From Pseudomonas abietaniphila (GTDB taxonomy: Bacteria > Pseudomonadota > Gammaproteobacteria > Pseudomonadales > Pseudomonadaceae): a stretch of 64,000 nt of DNA. Of the stretch, positions 7,654 through 16,912 are shown piece after piece; the stretch's first letter is position 1; every line of letters begins with the position of its first letter. Position numbers and translations under genes: made by a program. The notes beneath the pieces were generated by a model. That model had not been told where the DNA came from. It saw nothing but the letters and a program-made list of their open reading frames with translations, and ran no database searches. The stretch is taken from assembly GCF_039697315.1 (NCBI RefSeq), contig NZ_CP155619.1, positions 5,146,001 through 5,210,000 of the forward strand. The letters are read 5' to 3'.

Positions 7654-9783
7654 GTGGATCGCTCTCAGTTAATCTCTAACGCTCGCATTGGACTGGTCGG
7701 TCTGGGCCGTGGTCAGTTGGGCGTGCCGTTGCTGTTGCTGGTCATGCTGGCAATGATGATGTTGCCGATGCCGCCGTTCCTGCTGGACGTGTTCTTCACG
7801 TTCAACATCGCGCTGTCGATCGTCGTACTGCTCGTCTGCGTGTACGCCCTGCGTCCATTGGACTTCTCGGTGTTCCCCACCATCCTGCTGATCGCAACCC
7901 TGTTGCGGCTGGCGCTGAACGTCGCGTCCACCCGCGTCGTCATGCTCCACGGTCAGGACGGTCACGCCGCGGCCGGTAAGGTGATTCAGGCCTTCGGTGA
8001 AGTGGTGATCGGCGGTAACTACGTCGTCGGTATCGTGGTCTTCGCGATCCTGATGATCATCAACTTCGTCGTGGTGACCAAGGGTGCCGGTCGTATCTCC
8101 GAGGTGAGCGCGCGTTTCACCCTCGATGCGATGCCCGGTAAACAAATGGCGATCGACGCTGACCTCAACGCCGGTCTGATCGATCAACCCGAAGCCAAGC
8201 GCCGCCGTCTGGAAGTCGCCCAGGAAGCCGAGTTCTACGGCTCCATGGACGGTGCCAGCAAGTTCGTGCGCGGTGACGCCATCGCCGGCCTGCTGATTCT
8301 GTTCATCAACCTCATCGGCGGCATGCTGGTGGGCATCCTTCAGCACAACATGACCTTCGCCGACGCGGGCAAGGTGTATGCCTTGCTGACCATTGGTGAC
8401 GGTTTGGTGGCGCAATTGCCATCGCTGCTGCTCTCCACCGCCGCTGCGATCATGGTGACCCGTGCGTCCGGCTCGGAAGAAATGGGCAAGCTGGTCGGTC
8501 GTCAGATGTTCACCTCGCACAAGGCGCTGGCCGTTTCCGCCGGCATCATGATCGTGATGGGCCTGGTACCGGGCATGCCGCACTTTTCGTTCATCAGCCT
8601 GGGGCTGGTGGCGGCGGGTGGTGCGTACCTGCTGTGGAAAAAGCAGAACATGGTCAAGCTGGCGGCGATTCAAGAGGTCAAGCGTCAGCAGGAGCTGCTG
8701 CCCGCACCGAACCGCGTGCAGGAATCCAAAGAGCTGGGCTGGGATGACGTGACCCCGATCGACATGATCGGCCTGGAAGTGGGTTATCGCCTGATTCCGC
8801 TGGTGGACCGTAACCAGGGTGGTCAGTTGCTGGCGCGGATCAAGGGCGTGCGCAAGAAGCTCTCGCAAGAGCTGGGCTTCCTGATGCCGACCGTTCACAT
8901 TCGCGACAACCTCGATCTGGCGCCAAGTGCCTATCGCCTGACCCTGATGGGCGTGACGCTGGCCGAGGCCGAGATTTATCCGGACCGTGAGCTCGCGATC
9001 AACCCCGGCCAGGTGTTTGGCAGCCTTAACGGCATTAATGCCAAAGACCCGGCGTTCGGGCTGGAAGCGGTGTGGATCGAAATCAGCCAGCGCGCTCAGG
9101 CGCAGTCGCTGGGCTATACCGTGGTCGATGCCAGCACTGTAGTGGCAACCCACTTGAACCAGATACTCTATAAACACTCTCATGAGTTGATTGGTCATGA
9201 AGAAGTCCAGCAACTGATGACGTTGCTGGCCAAGAGCTCGCCAAAACTGGCCGAGGAGCTGGTCCCAGGCGTGCTGTCTTTGTCCGCGCTGCTCAAGGTG
9301 TTGCAGGCGCTTTTGGCCGAGCAGGTGCCGGTGCGCGATATTCGCAGTATTGCCGAAGCCATCGCCAACAATGCTGCGCGGAGTCAAGATACCGCCGCAT
9401 TGGTGGCGGCCGTCCGGGTCGGTTTGTCCCGCGCAATCGTCCAAAGCATTGTCGGCATTGAGCCGGAGCTGCCTGTTATCACCCTTGAGCCAAGGTTGGA
9501 ACAGATATTGCTCAATAGTCTGCAGAAGGCGGGACAGGGTCAGGAAGAAGGCGTTCTGCTCGAACCGAGCATGGCTGAGAAACTTCAGCGCTCGTTGATC
9601 GAAGCGGCGCAGCGTCAGGAGATGCAGGGTCAGCCGGTTATTTTGTTGGTCGCAGGTCCGGTTCGCGCCATGTTGTCCCGCTTTGGACGTCTGGCAGTAC
9701 CGAATATGCATGTTTTGGCTTACCAGGAAATTCCTGACAATAAGCAAGTCACCATCGTAGCGACTGTCGGGCCGAACGGCTGA
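7654..9783 (+). CDS. flhA: Flagellar export gate protein FlhA
   Basis: 709 residues from a GTG start (MDRSQLISNARIG). About eight membrane helices occupy residues 20-330. The conserved cytoplasmic loop with RISEVSARFTLDAMPGKQMA (about 149-168) and DADLNAGLID follows the fourth helix. The C-terminal cytoplasmic domain (about 360-709) is the docking platform for export chaperones and substrates. FlhA forms a nonameric ring that couples export to the proton-motive force. flhF starts 11 bp downstream. Confidence 0.97.
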   Translation: MDRSQLISNARIGLVGLGRGQLGVPLLLLVMLAMMMLPMPPFLLDVFFTFNIALSIVVLLVCVYALRPLDFSVFPTILLIATLLRLALNVASTRVVMLHGQDGHAAAGKVIQAFGEVVIGGNYVVGIVVFAILMIINFVVVTKGAGRISEVSARFTLDAMPGKQMAIDADLNAGLIDQPEAKRRRLEVAQEAEFYGSMDGASKFVRGDAIAGLLILFINLIGGMLVGILQHNMTFADAGKVYALLTIGDGLVAQLPSLLLSTAAAIMVTRASGSEEMGKLVGRQMFTSHKALAVSAGIMIVMGLVPGMPHFSFISLGLVAAGGAYLLWKKQNMVKLAAIQEVKRQQELLPAPNRVQESKELGWDDVTPIDMIGLEVGYRLIPLVDRNQGGQLLARIKGVRKKLSQELGFLMPTVHIRDNLDLAPSAYRLTLMGVTLAEAEIYPDRELAINPGQVFGSLNGINAKDPAFGLEAVWIEISQRAQAQSLGYTVVDASTVVATHLNQILYKHSHELIGHEEVQQLMTLLAKSSPKLAEELVPGVLSLSALLKVLQALLAEQVPVRDIRSIAEAIANNAARSQDTAALVAAVRVGLSRAIVQSIVGIEPELPVITLEPRLEQILLNSLQKAGQGQEEGVLLEPSMAEKLQRSLIEAAQRQEMQGQPVILLVAGPVRAMLSRFGRLAVPNMHVLAYQEIPDNKQVTIVATVGPNG

Positions 9784-9794
9784 GGTAGTGAGTC

Positions 9795-11153
9795 ATGCAA
9801 GTTAAGCGTTTTTTCGCCGCCGATATGCGACAAGCCATGAAACTGGTTCGTGATGAGCTGGGCGCTGAAGCCGCCATCATCGGCAACCGGCGCATCGCCG
9901 GTGGCGTGGAACTGACAGCCGCGCTGGACTACAAACTGTCCGCGCTGGCGCCGCGTGTGCCGAACATCGAGCTCGAAGACGAACTGCGCAAGACCCAGTC
10001 GCGCATCGTCACCGCTCAGGCTGAGCTGACCCATCGCAGCGAGCTGGACACTGTCGCCAACCGTCAGTTGTTCGCCGGTCTTGCGATGGACGACAACAAG
10101 CAGATCGAGCCGACGCTGGACGAACCGTTTCGCCCTTCGATCCATGCGGCCATCGCGGCTGATCGTGCCGAACGCGCTGAGCGTCAATCGGCCGCCGACC
10201 CTGCTGTGAGCCAGCGTGCGTACGACTCGATGCGTTCCGAATTGAATGGGCTGCGCGAACTGCTGGAAGTGCAGCTGGGTTCGCTGGCCTGGAATCAGTT
10301 GCAAGGCAGCCGTCCGCAACAGGCCAATCTCTGGCGTCGTCTGCAGCGCATCGGCCTGTCCGGTCCGCTGTCCCGCGACTTGCTGGCGATGGTGCCGGAA
10401 GGCGGCGATCAGGCGCACACCTGGCGCATGTTGCTGGCGCATCTGGCGCGCATGATCTCGACGCCGGACGTCGAGCCGCTGGAAGAGGGCGGTGTGATCG
10501 CCATGGTCGGACCTGCCGGTATGGGCAAGACCACCACGCTGGCAAAACTTGCCGCGCGATATGTGTTGAAATACGGCGCGCAAAACATCGCGCTGGTGAG
10601 CATGGACAGCTTCAGGATCGGTGCTCAGGAACAACTCAAGACGCTGGGACGTATTCTCAATGTGCCGGTGACTCACGTCGATCCGGGGCAGTCCCTGGCT
10701 CAGGCGCTGGAACCGCTGCTGCGCAAGCGCGTGGTGTTGATCGACACCGCCGGTTTGCAAGCGAGCGACCCGGCCCTGCGTCTGCAACTGGAAAGTCTGG
10801 CAGGTCGCGGCATCAAGGCGCGCAACTACCTGGTGCTGGCGACGACCAGCCAGAAGCAGGTGCTGACGGCGGCCTATCACAGTTACAAGCGTTGCGGCCT
10901 GGCCGGGTGCATCCTGACCAAGCTGGACGAAACCGCAAGCCTCGGCGAAGTGCTGAGCCTGGCGGTGACTCACGAGTTGCCGGTGGCCTACCTCACGGAT
11001 GGTCCACGGATACCCGATGATCTGCATCTTCCACGCCGGCACCAGCTCGTGAGCAGGGCTGTCAGCGTGCAGATGCAGGAGGAGCCTAGCGAGGAAGCGA
11101 TGGCGGATATGTTTGCGGATCTTTATCACAGCACCGGCAAGCGCGCGGGCTAG
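9795..11153 (+). CDS. flhF: Flagellar placement GTPase FlhF (SRP-type)
   Basis: 452 residues. A basic N-terminal B-domain region (MQVKRFFAADMRQAMKLVRDELG) is followed by an NG GTPase module: P-loop GPAGMGKTTTLAKL at about 237-250, DTAGL at about 316-320 and TKLDE at about 375-379. FlhF places the flagellum at the cell pole and is counteracted by FleN, encoded next. It follows flhA with a short gap, implying co-transcription. Length is typical of Pseudomonas FlhF. Confidence 0.96.
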   Translation: MQVKRFFAADMRQAMKLVRDELGAEAAIIGNRRIAGGVELTAALDYKLSALAPRVPNIELEDELRKTQSRIVTAQAELTHRSELDTVANRQLFAGLAMDDNKQIEPTLDEPFRPSIHAAIAADRAERAERQSAADPAVSQRAYDSMRSELNGLRELLEVQLGSLAWNQLQGSRPQQANLWRRLQRIGLSGPLSRDLLAMVPEGGDQAHTWRMLLAHLARMISTPDVEPLEEGGVIAMVGPAGMGKTTTLAKLAARYVLKYGAQNIALVSMDSFRIGAQEQLKTLGRILNVPVTHVDPGQSLAQALEPLLRKRVVLIDTAGLQASDPALRLQLESLAGRGIKARNYLVLATTSQKQVLTAAYHSYKRCGLAGCILTKLDETASLGEVLSLAVTHELPVAYLTDGPRIPDDLHLPRRHQLVSRAVSVQMQEEPSEEAMADMFADLYHSTGKRAG

Positions 11154-11271
11154 GTAGGGAAAATGACATTGGAAAATACCTGCATCGATGGTCTGCCAGG
11201 CATTGTTCACACAGTGAACGTGCAGCCCGAAATGTGGCTTAGGTCTAAGCAAGACAAGGTAAAAAATTAAC
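11154..11271 (+). promoter_or_regulatory. fleN leader with two palindromes
   Basis: The 118-bp gap before fleN contains GTTCACACAGTGAAC at 11205-11219 (6-bp arms, 3-bp centre) and GCTTAGGTCTAAGC at 11237-11250 (6-bp arms, 2-bp centre). Either could be an operator or a small RNA hairpin. No sigma-54 or strong sigma-70 element was recognised. Confidence 0.45.
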
Positions 11272-12105
11272 ATGGGCAGCATGCATCCCGTTCAGGTTAT
11301 CGCGGTGACCGGTGGCAAAGGTGGCGTAGGCAAGACCAACGTGTCAGTGAACCTCTCGCTGGCCCTGGCCGAGCTGGGACGTCGCGTCATGTTGCTGGAC
11401 GCCGATCTGGGTCTGGCCAATGTCGACGTATTGTTGGGACTGACCCCGAAACGCACCCTTGCCGATGTCATCGAGGGGCGGTGCGAGCTGCGCGATGTCC
11501 TGTTGCAGGGCCCCGGCGGCGTGCGCATCGTGCCTGCGGCATCGGGCACCCAGAGCATGGTTCACCTGACGCCTGCGCAACACGCCGGCCTGATTCAGGC
11601 GTTCAGCGATATCGGCGACAACCTGGATGTGCTGGTGATCGACACCGCTGCCGGGATCGGCGAATCGGTGGTCAGCTTCGTACGCGCGGCACAGGAAGTG
11701 CTGCTGGTGGTCTGCGACGAGCCGACCTCGATCACTGACGCCTACGCCCTGATCAAGCTGCTCAACCGCGACTACGGCATGAACCGCTTCCGCGTGCTGG
11801 CCAACATGGCTCAGAGCCCGCAGGAAGGGCGAAACCTGTTCGCCAAGCTGACCAAGGTCACCGACCGCTTCCTCGACGTGGCGCTGCAGTATGTGGGCGC
11901 GGTGCCTTACGACGAGTGCGTGCGCAAGGCTGTGCAGAAGCAGCGTGCGGTGTACGAAGCATTTCCACGTTCCAAATGCGCGCTGGCGTTCAAGGCCATC
12001 GCGCAGAAGGTCGATACCTGGCCATTGCCGGCGAACCCGCGTGGCCACCTTGAATTTTTCGTTGAACGTCTGGTTCACCAGACCAGCGCAGGGCCAGTGT
12101 CATGA
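11272..12105 (+). CDS. fleN: Flagellar number regulator FleN (FlhG), MinD/ParA-type ATPase
   Basis: 277 residues with the deviant Walker A motif TGGKGGVGKTN (about 12-22), the switch segment LDADLGLANVDVLLG (about 42-56) and Walker B-type VLVIDTAAGIG. FleN antagonises the master activator FleQ and FlhF to keep the cell at one polar flagellum. It is separated from flhF by a 118-bp leader with palindromes and overlaps the fliA start by ATGA. Confidence 0.96.
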   Translation: MGSMHPVQVIAVTGGKGGVGKTNVSVNLSLALAELGRRVMLLDADLGLANVDVLLGLTPKRTLADVIEGRCELRDVLLQGPGGVRIVPAASGTQSMVHLTPAQHAGLIQAFSDIGDNLDVLVIDTAAGIGESVVSFVRAAQEVLLVVCDEPTSITDAYALIKLLNRDYGMNRFRVLANMAQSPQEGRNLFAKLTKVTDRFLDVALQYVGAVPYDECVRKAVQKQRAVYEAFPRSKCALAFKAIAQKVDTWPLPANPRGHLEFFVERLVHQTSAGPVS

Positions 12106-12842
12106 CACCGAGCGGGTATCGCATGTACAGCAAATCTTCCAAAGATTCCCAGTATGAGCTGATCGAGCGTTATGCCCCTCTGGTCAAGCGCATCGCTTAC
12201 CACTTGCTGGCGCGTCTGCCAGCCAGTGTGCAGGTCGAAGACCTGATCCAGGCCGGCATGATCGGTCTGCTAGAGGTATCGACCAAGTACGACTCCACCA
12301 AGGGTGCGAGCTTCGAGACGTACGCGGGTATTCGAATCCGCGGCGCGATGCTCGACGAAGTGCGCAAGGGCGACTGGGCACCGCGCTCGGTTCACCGCAA
12401 TACGCGCATGGTCAGCGACGCGATTCGTGCAATTGAAGCAAAAACCGGCCGTGACGCTAAAGATCACGAGGTTGCTGCCGAACTTCAATTGAGTCTCGAC
12501 GATTACTACGGGATTTTGAACGACACCTTGGGCAGTCGCCTGTTCAGCTTCGACGACCTTTTGCAGGACGGCGAGCATGAAGGGCTGCACGAGGACGGCG
12601 CGAGCCAGTCGCTCGAACCGTCGCGCGATCTGGAAGACGAACGTTTCCAGAGCGCCTTGGCGGACGCCATTGCCAACCTGCCCGAGCGTGAACGCCTGGT
12701 GCTGGCGCTGTACTACGACGAAGAGCTGAACCTCAAGGAAATCGGTGAGGTCCTGGGTGTCAGCGAGTCGCGCGTCAGTCAGCTGCACAGTCAGTGCGCT
12801 GCGCGGTTGCGGGGTCGGTTGGGCGAGTGGCGCGCGCGTTGA
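12102..12842 (+). CDS. fliA: Flagellar sigma factor FliA (sigma-28)
   Basis: 246 residues with sigma-70 family regions: region 2 (YAPLVKRIAYHLLARLPASVQVEDLIQAG), region 3 (about 110-150) and region 4 with its helix-turn-helix (LNLKEIGEVLGVSESRVSQLHSQ). It directs late flagellar and chemotaxis genes and is held by FlgM until hook completion. The ATG at 12102 overlaps the fleN stop; an in-frame ATG at 12123 (MYSKSSKDSQ) is an alternative. Confidence 0.96.
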   Translation: MTPSGYRMYSKSSKDSQYELIERYAPLVKRIAYHLLARLPASVQVEDLIQAGMIGLLEVSTKYDSTKGASFETYAGIRIRGAMLDEVRKGDWAPRSVHRNTRMVSDAIRAIEAKTGRDAKDHEVAAELQLSLDDYYGILNDTLGSRLFSFDDLLQDGEHEGLHEDGASQSLEPSRDLEDERFQSALADAIANLPERERLVLALYYDEELNLKEIGEVLGVSESRVSQLHSQCAARLRGRLGEWRAR

Positions 12843-13050
12843 CTCATCGAACGCGGGCCGTGGTGTCTGCGTGATGCATGTAAGGCCGGCTGTGCAATAA
12901 CCGTTGTGTGGGTGAGAAGGGAGACAAGGCAGGAGCCGGTCGGATCAGGGCTTTCAGAGTCCGGTTCCGCTGTGCTCGTCCATTGTCGAGTCGTAAACCC
13001 CCTTAATTGTTTTCGCAAAACGGGCCATTGGTTTGTGCCGGTATTGATTG

Positions 13051-13077
13051 AACGCGCGTCCAGGTGCTGGACGCGTT
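13051..13077 (+). other. Hairpin in the cheY leader
   Basis: AACGCGCGTCCAG, a GTG loop and CTGGACGCGTT form an 11-bp stem with one bulged base, placed just before the cheY ribosome-binding site (TTGGAGG at 13086). No T-tract follows, so it is not a standard terminator; it could protect the mRNA end or modulate cheY translation. The rest of the 12,843-13,050 gap shows no clear promoter. Confidence 0.5.
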
Positions 13078-13110
13078 AAAGACTGCTTGGAGGTCGAATT
13101 GGACAAGAAC

Positions 13111-13485
13111 ATGAAAATCCTCATCGTTGATGACTTCTCAACGATGCGGCGGATCATAAAAAACCTGTTGCGTGACCTTGGGTTCACCAACACGGCCGAA
13201 GCAGATGACGGTACCACCGCATTGCCGATGCTGCAGAGCGGGGCCTTTGATTTCCTGGTGACTGACTGGAACATGCCTGGCATGTCCGGCATCGACTTGC
13301 TGCGTCAGGTGCGTGCCGATGAACGCCTGCGTCATCTGCCGGTGTTGATGGTGACTGCCGAGGCCAAGCGCGAGCAGATCATCGAGGCCGCTCAGGCCGG
13401 CGTGAACGGCTACGTGGTGAAGCCATTCACCGCACAGGTGCTCAAAGAAAAGATCGAGAAGATATTCGAGCGCGTCAATAGCTGA
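13111..13485 (+). CDS. cheY: Chemotaxis response regulator CheY
   Basis: 124 residues, single receiver domain: acidic pair in ILIVDDFS, phospho-acceptor Asp in [11 protein letters not shown], Thr in MVTAEA and Lys in VVKPF. CheY-P carries the signal from CheA to FliM. The start is the ATG giving MKILIVDD, the usual CheY N-terminus. However, the ribosome-binding site TTGGAGG at 13086-13092 is better spaced from an in-frame TTG at 13099, which would add four residues (LDKN). cheZ follows 19 bp later. Confidence 0.95.
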   Translation: MKILIVDDFSTMRRIIKNLLRDLGFTNTAEADDGTTALPMLQSGAFDFLVTDWNMPGMSGIDLLRQVRADERLRHLPVLMVTAEAKREQIIEAAQAGVNGYVVKPFTAQVLKEKIEKIFERVNS

Positions 13486-13504
13486 TGTCCGCTGCGAGGG
13501 CGCT

Positions 13505-14293
13505 ATGGATTCCAAAGATTCGACAATGGGTGACTTCGAGTCGACCCTGAAGAAACACGCACAGGAACTCGTCGCCAGCCTTGAAAAAGGCAAGTTCGGC
13601 GACGCCGTGCAACTTATCCATGAGCTTAATCAGACCCGGGATCGCGGCCTGTATCAGGAAGTTGGCAAGCTCACGCGTGAACTCCACAGTGCGATCGTCA
13701 ATTTCCAGATTGACCCGCATATGCCGCAAGCCGAAGAAGTGTCCCAGATCACCGATGCCACCGAGCGCCTGTCGTATGTGGTCAGGCTCACGGAAGGTGC
13801 GGCCAACCGCACCATGGATCTGGTGGAGCAAAGCACGCCTTTGATGAACGGCCTCAGTGCCGACGCCAAGGCGTTGAGTGCCGATTGGGGGCGCTTCATG
13901 CGTCGCGAGATCGGCGCCGAAGAGTTTCGTGATCTGGCCCGCCGCGTCGAAGGTTTTCTGACGCGCAGCGAGAAGGAGACCCATGAGGTCGCCAGCCACC
14001 TGAACGACATTCTGCTGGCTCAGGATTATCAGGACCTGACCGGTCAGGTGATCAAGCGCGTCACGCAGTTGGTGACGGAAGTGGAGAGCAATCTGCTCAA
14101 GCTCGTGCTGATGGCCAGCCAGGTCGATCGCTTTGCCGGGATCGAGCACGATCAGGAAGTGTTCCGTAAGCAAAAAGAAGAAGAAAAACTTCATTCCAAG
14201 GGTGAAGGTCCGCAGATTCATGCCGATAAACGTGAAGACGTCGTATCCGGTCAGGATGATGTAGACGATCTGCTATCCAGCCTTGGCTTCTAA
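13505..14293 (+). CDS. cheZ: CheY-P phosphatase CheZ
   Basis: 262 residues, predicted as a long helical hairpin. The catalytic-region motif AQDYQDLTGQVIKRV lies at about residues 172-186, and the C-terminal CheY-tethering peptide is present (DDVDDLLSSLGF at the very end). CheZ dephosphorylates CheY-P. A Lys/Glu-rich linker (about 220-238) separates core and tail. The tail shares the D-x-[FIV]-[DE]-x-LL pattern with FliM, FliN and the CheA linker repeats. Confidence 0.95.
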   Translation: MDSKDSTMGDFESTLKKHAQELVASLEKGKFGDAVQLIHELNQTRDRGLYQEVGKLTRELHSAIVNFQIDPHMPQAEEVSQITDATERLSYVVRLTEGAANRTMDLVEQSTPLMNGLSADAKALSADWGRFMRREIGAEEFRDLARRVEGFLTRSEKETHEVASHLNDILLAQDYQDLTGQVIKRVTQLVTEVESNLLKLVLMASQVDRFAGIEHDQEVFRKQKEEEKLHSKGEGPQIHADKREDVVSGQDDVDDLLSSLGF

Positions 14294-14423
14294 CTTCTAG
14301 ATCCCAGGTTCTATGTGAAAGTGGCTGTGGTGCTGCGCGCGAATGCTTCGACGAAGGTAATGCGCGCAGACCCTCGATGCAGCCTCTGGATCGGTTTGAC
14401 GGTTAATTTTAGGAGCACCCCCA

Positions 14424-16715
14424 ATGAGCTTCGGCGCCGATGAAGAAATCCTTCAGGATTTTCTGGTAGAGGCCGGCGAGATTCTGGAGCAGTTGTCCGA
14501 GCAGTTGGTCGAGCTGGAAAGCCGACCTGACGATGCGGACCTGCTCAATGCAATTTTTCGCGGTTTTCACACTGTAAAAGGGGGCGCCGGCTTCCTCCAG
14601 CTCAACGAGCTGGTTGAATGCTGTCACATCGCCGAAAACGTGTTCGACATCCTGCGCAAAGGTGAGCGCCGGGTCGACTCGGAGCTCATGGACGTCGTGC
14701 TCGAAGCGCTGGACACCGTCAACAGCATGTTCGGTCAGGTCCGCGAACGTTCGGACATCACACCGGCCACACCTGAGTTGCTCGCCGCGCTGTCGCGTCT
14801 GGCAGAGCCTGCGTCGGCTGACGAAGCAGCGGCTGCGCCTGCTCCGGTGGTCGAAGCGGTTGCCGAAGCGCCGTCCGAAGACATAACCGACCAGGAATTT
14901 GAACAACTCCTGGATTCGCTGAACGCCGTCAAGGCCCAAGCAGCCGGTGCTGCGGTGTCGGTGCCAGCACCTGACGCGCCTGTGTCGACGCCTGCTCCAG
15001 CGGCTGATGCGGCCAGCGACGAAATCACCGACGCTGAATTCGAATCGCTGCTCGATCAACTGCACGGCAAAGGCCAGTTTGCGGCCGATGCCGTGGTGCC
15101 TGCGGCCGCTGCCGCACCCGCGGCGCAACCTGCCAGCGATGAAATCACCGATGACGAATTCGAAGCGTTGCTGGATCAACTGCACGGCAAAGGTTCGTTT
15201 TCGCCCGACGCCAGCGCCGCTCCTGCTGCTCCAGTGGCGCCTGCTGCTGCGACCGACGCCAAGGCCGCTGCATCGGATGAAATCACGGACAACGAATTTG
15301 AAGACCTGCTGGATCAACTGCACGGCAAGGGCAAGTTCGAGCCTGCGGTAGCGGCTTCTGCAGCCACGGCCACTGCGCCGGCCAAGAAAGCCGAGCCTGC
15401 GAACGTTGAGCCACCGAAAGCCGAACCGGCCAAGCCGGCTGCTGCGTCTGCCGCTGCCGCACCTGCCAAGGCCGCTCCGGCACCTGCTGCTGCCCCCGCG
15501 GCGGCACGGGCACCGGCGCCGGTCGCCGAGAAGGCACCGACCGAGGCCGAAACCACCGTGCGCGTCGACACCGCGCGGCTGGACGAAATCATGAACATGG
15601 TCGGCGAACTGGTGCTGGTGCGTAACCGGCTGGTGCGCCTGGGCGCCAACAGTTCGGACGAAGCCATGTCCAAGGCCGTGTCCAACCTGGACGTGGTCAC
15701 CGCTGACCTGCAGACGGCGGTGATGAAAACCCGCATGCAGCCGATCAAGAAAGTGTTCGGTCGCTTCCCGCGACTGGTTCGCGATCTGGCACGTCAGCTG
15801 AAGAAAGAAATCAACCTTGAACTGGTGGGTGAAGAAACCGACCTGGACAAGAACCTGGTCGAGGCACTGGCCGATCCGTTGGTGCACTTGGTGCGCAACG
15901 CGGTGGACCATGGCATCGAATCGCCGGAAGAGCGCGAAGCTTCGGGCAAGGCCCGGGGCGGTCGCGTGGTGCTCTCGGCGGAACAGGAAGGCGACCACAT
16001 CCTGCTGTCGATTTCCGATGACGGCAAAGGCATGGACCCGGCGGTACTGCGCGCAATCGCGGTCAAGCGCGGGGTCATGGACAAGGATGCGGCGGACCGT
16101 CTGAGCGACACCGACTGCTACAACCTGATCTTCGCGCCGGGCTTCTCGACCAAGACCGAGATTTCGGATGTGTCGGGCCGTGGCGTGGGCATGGACGTGG
16201 TGAAAACCAAGATTGCCCAGCTCAACGGCTCGATCAATATCTACTCGACCAAGGGCCAGGGTTCGAAGATCGTCATCAAGGTGCCGTTGACCCTGGCGAT
16301 CATGCCGACCCTGATGGTGATGCTGGGCAACCAGGCGTTCGCCTTCCCGCTGGTCAACGTCAACGAGATCTTCCACCTCGACCTGTCGACCACCAACGTC
16401 GTCGATGGCCAGGAAGTGGTGATCGTGCGCGACAAGGCACTGCCGCTGTTCTACCTCAAGCGCTGGCTGGTCAGCTCGGCCGCGCACGAGGAACAACGCG
16501 AAGGCCACGTGGTGATCCTCTCGGTCGGCACTCAGCGCATCGGCTTCGTCGTCGATCAGCTCGTGGGTCAGGAAGAAGTGGTCATCAAACCGCTGGGCAA
16601 GATGTTGCAAGGTACGCCAGGCATGTCGGGCGCCACCATTACCGGTGACGGCCGCATCGCCCTGATTCTCGACGTACCGAGCATGCTCAAGCGTTACGCC
16701 GCGCGGCGTATTTGA
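14424..16715 (+). CDS. cheA: Chemotaxis histidine kinase CheA
   Basis: 763 residues. The N-terminal HPt domain has the phospho-accepting His49 (FRGFHTVKGGAGF). Residues about 130-370 are an Ala/Pro-rich linker with four copies of an EITDxEFExLLDQLHGKG-type motif, near residues 152, 197, 237 and 283. The dimerisation (about 375-440), HATPase (HLVRNAVDHGIE, DDGKGMD, GRGVGMDVV) and C-terminal CheW-like domains follow. I see no conventional globular P2 domain. A ribosome-binding site TAGGAG precedes the ATG. It phosphorylates CheY and CheB in the receptor array. Confidence 0.97.
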   Translation: MSFGADEEILQDFLVEAGEILEQLSEQLVELESRPDDADLLNAIFRGFHTVKGGAGFLQLNELVECCHIAENVFDILRKGERRVDSELMDVVLEALDTVNSMFGQVRERSDITPATPELLAALSRLAEPASADEAAAAPAPVVEAVAEAPSEDITDQEFEQLLDSLNAVKAQAAGAAVSVPAPDAPVSTPAPAADAASDEITDAEFESLLDQLHGKGQFAADAVVPAAAAAPAAQPASDEITDDEFEALLDQLHGKGSFSPDASAAPAAPVAPAAATDAKAAASDEITDNEFEDLLDQLHGKGKFEPAVAASAATATAPAKKAEPANVEPPKAEPAKPAAASAAAAPAKAAPAPAAAPAAARAPAPVAEKAPTEAETTVRVDTARLDEIMNMVGELVLVRNRLVRLGANSSDEAMSKAVSNLDVVTADLQTAVMKTRMQPIKKVFGRFPRLVRDLARQLKKEINLELVGEETDLDKNLVEALADPLVHLVRNAVDHGIESPEEREASGKARGGRVVLSAEQEGDHILLSISDDGKGMDPAVLRAIAVKRGVMDKDAADRLSDTDCYNLIFAPGFSTKTEISDVSGRGVGMDVVKTKIAQLNGSINIYSTKGQGSKIVIKVPLTLAIMPTLMVMLGNQAFAFPLVNVNEIFHLDLSTTNVVDGQEVVIVRDKALPLFYLKRWLVSSAAHEEQREGHVVILSVGTQRIGFVVDQLVGQEEVVIKPLGKMLQGTPGMSGATITGDGRIALILDVPSMLKRYAARRI

Positions 16716-16733
16716 TCCGGCAATGCAATGACC

Positions 16734-16826
16734 TGTGTGGGAGCGAATTCATTCGCGAAAGATGCATCAGGCGACGCTGCGGCGTCGGCTGAACGGGCCC
16801 ATCGCGAATGAGTTCGCTCCCACAGG
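16734..16826. repeat. REP-type inverted repeat between cheA and cheB
   Basis: TGTGTGGGAGCGAATTCATT at the left and its near complement ATGAGTTCGCTCCCACAGG at the right frame about 45 bp. It is a variant of the GAGCGAGCTTGCTCGC family with a changed loop (AATTCATTCGC). Confidence 0.88.
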
Positions 16827-16912
16827 TTTTTTATCCACCCTGGTCATTTCGGTGGGGCAGATGTTGACGAAGCGGGCGTTGCAATTGGCCGGTTTTGTCC
16901 AATGGAGTGTTT

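Noticed and set aside
7669..9747. 692-codon open frame antisense to flhA
   Set aside because: Composition is that of a reversed high-GC gene, with no domain or ribosome-binding site; flhA matches its family over its full length.
12990..13020. Sigma-28 promoter before cheY (TAAA ... TCGCAAAA)
   Set aside because: The -10 half deviates too far from GCCGATAA to support a call.
14409..16610. 733-codon open frame antisense to cheA
   Set aside because: Same reason: His/Arg/Gln/Val-biased shadow of a long GC-rich gene.
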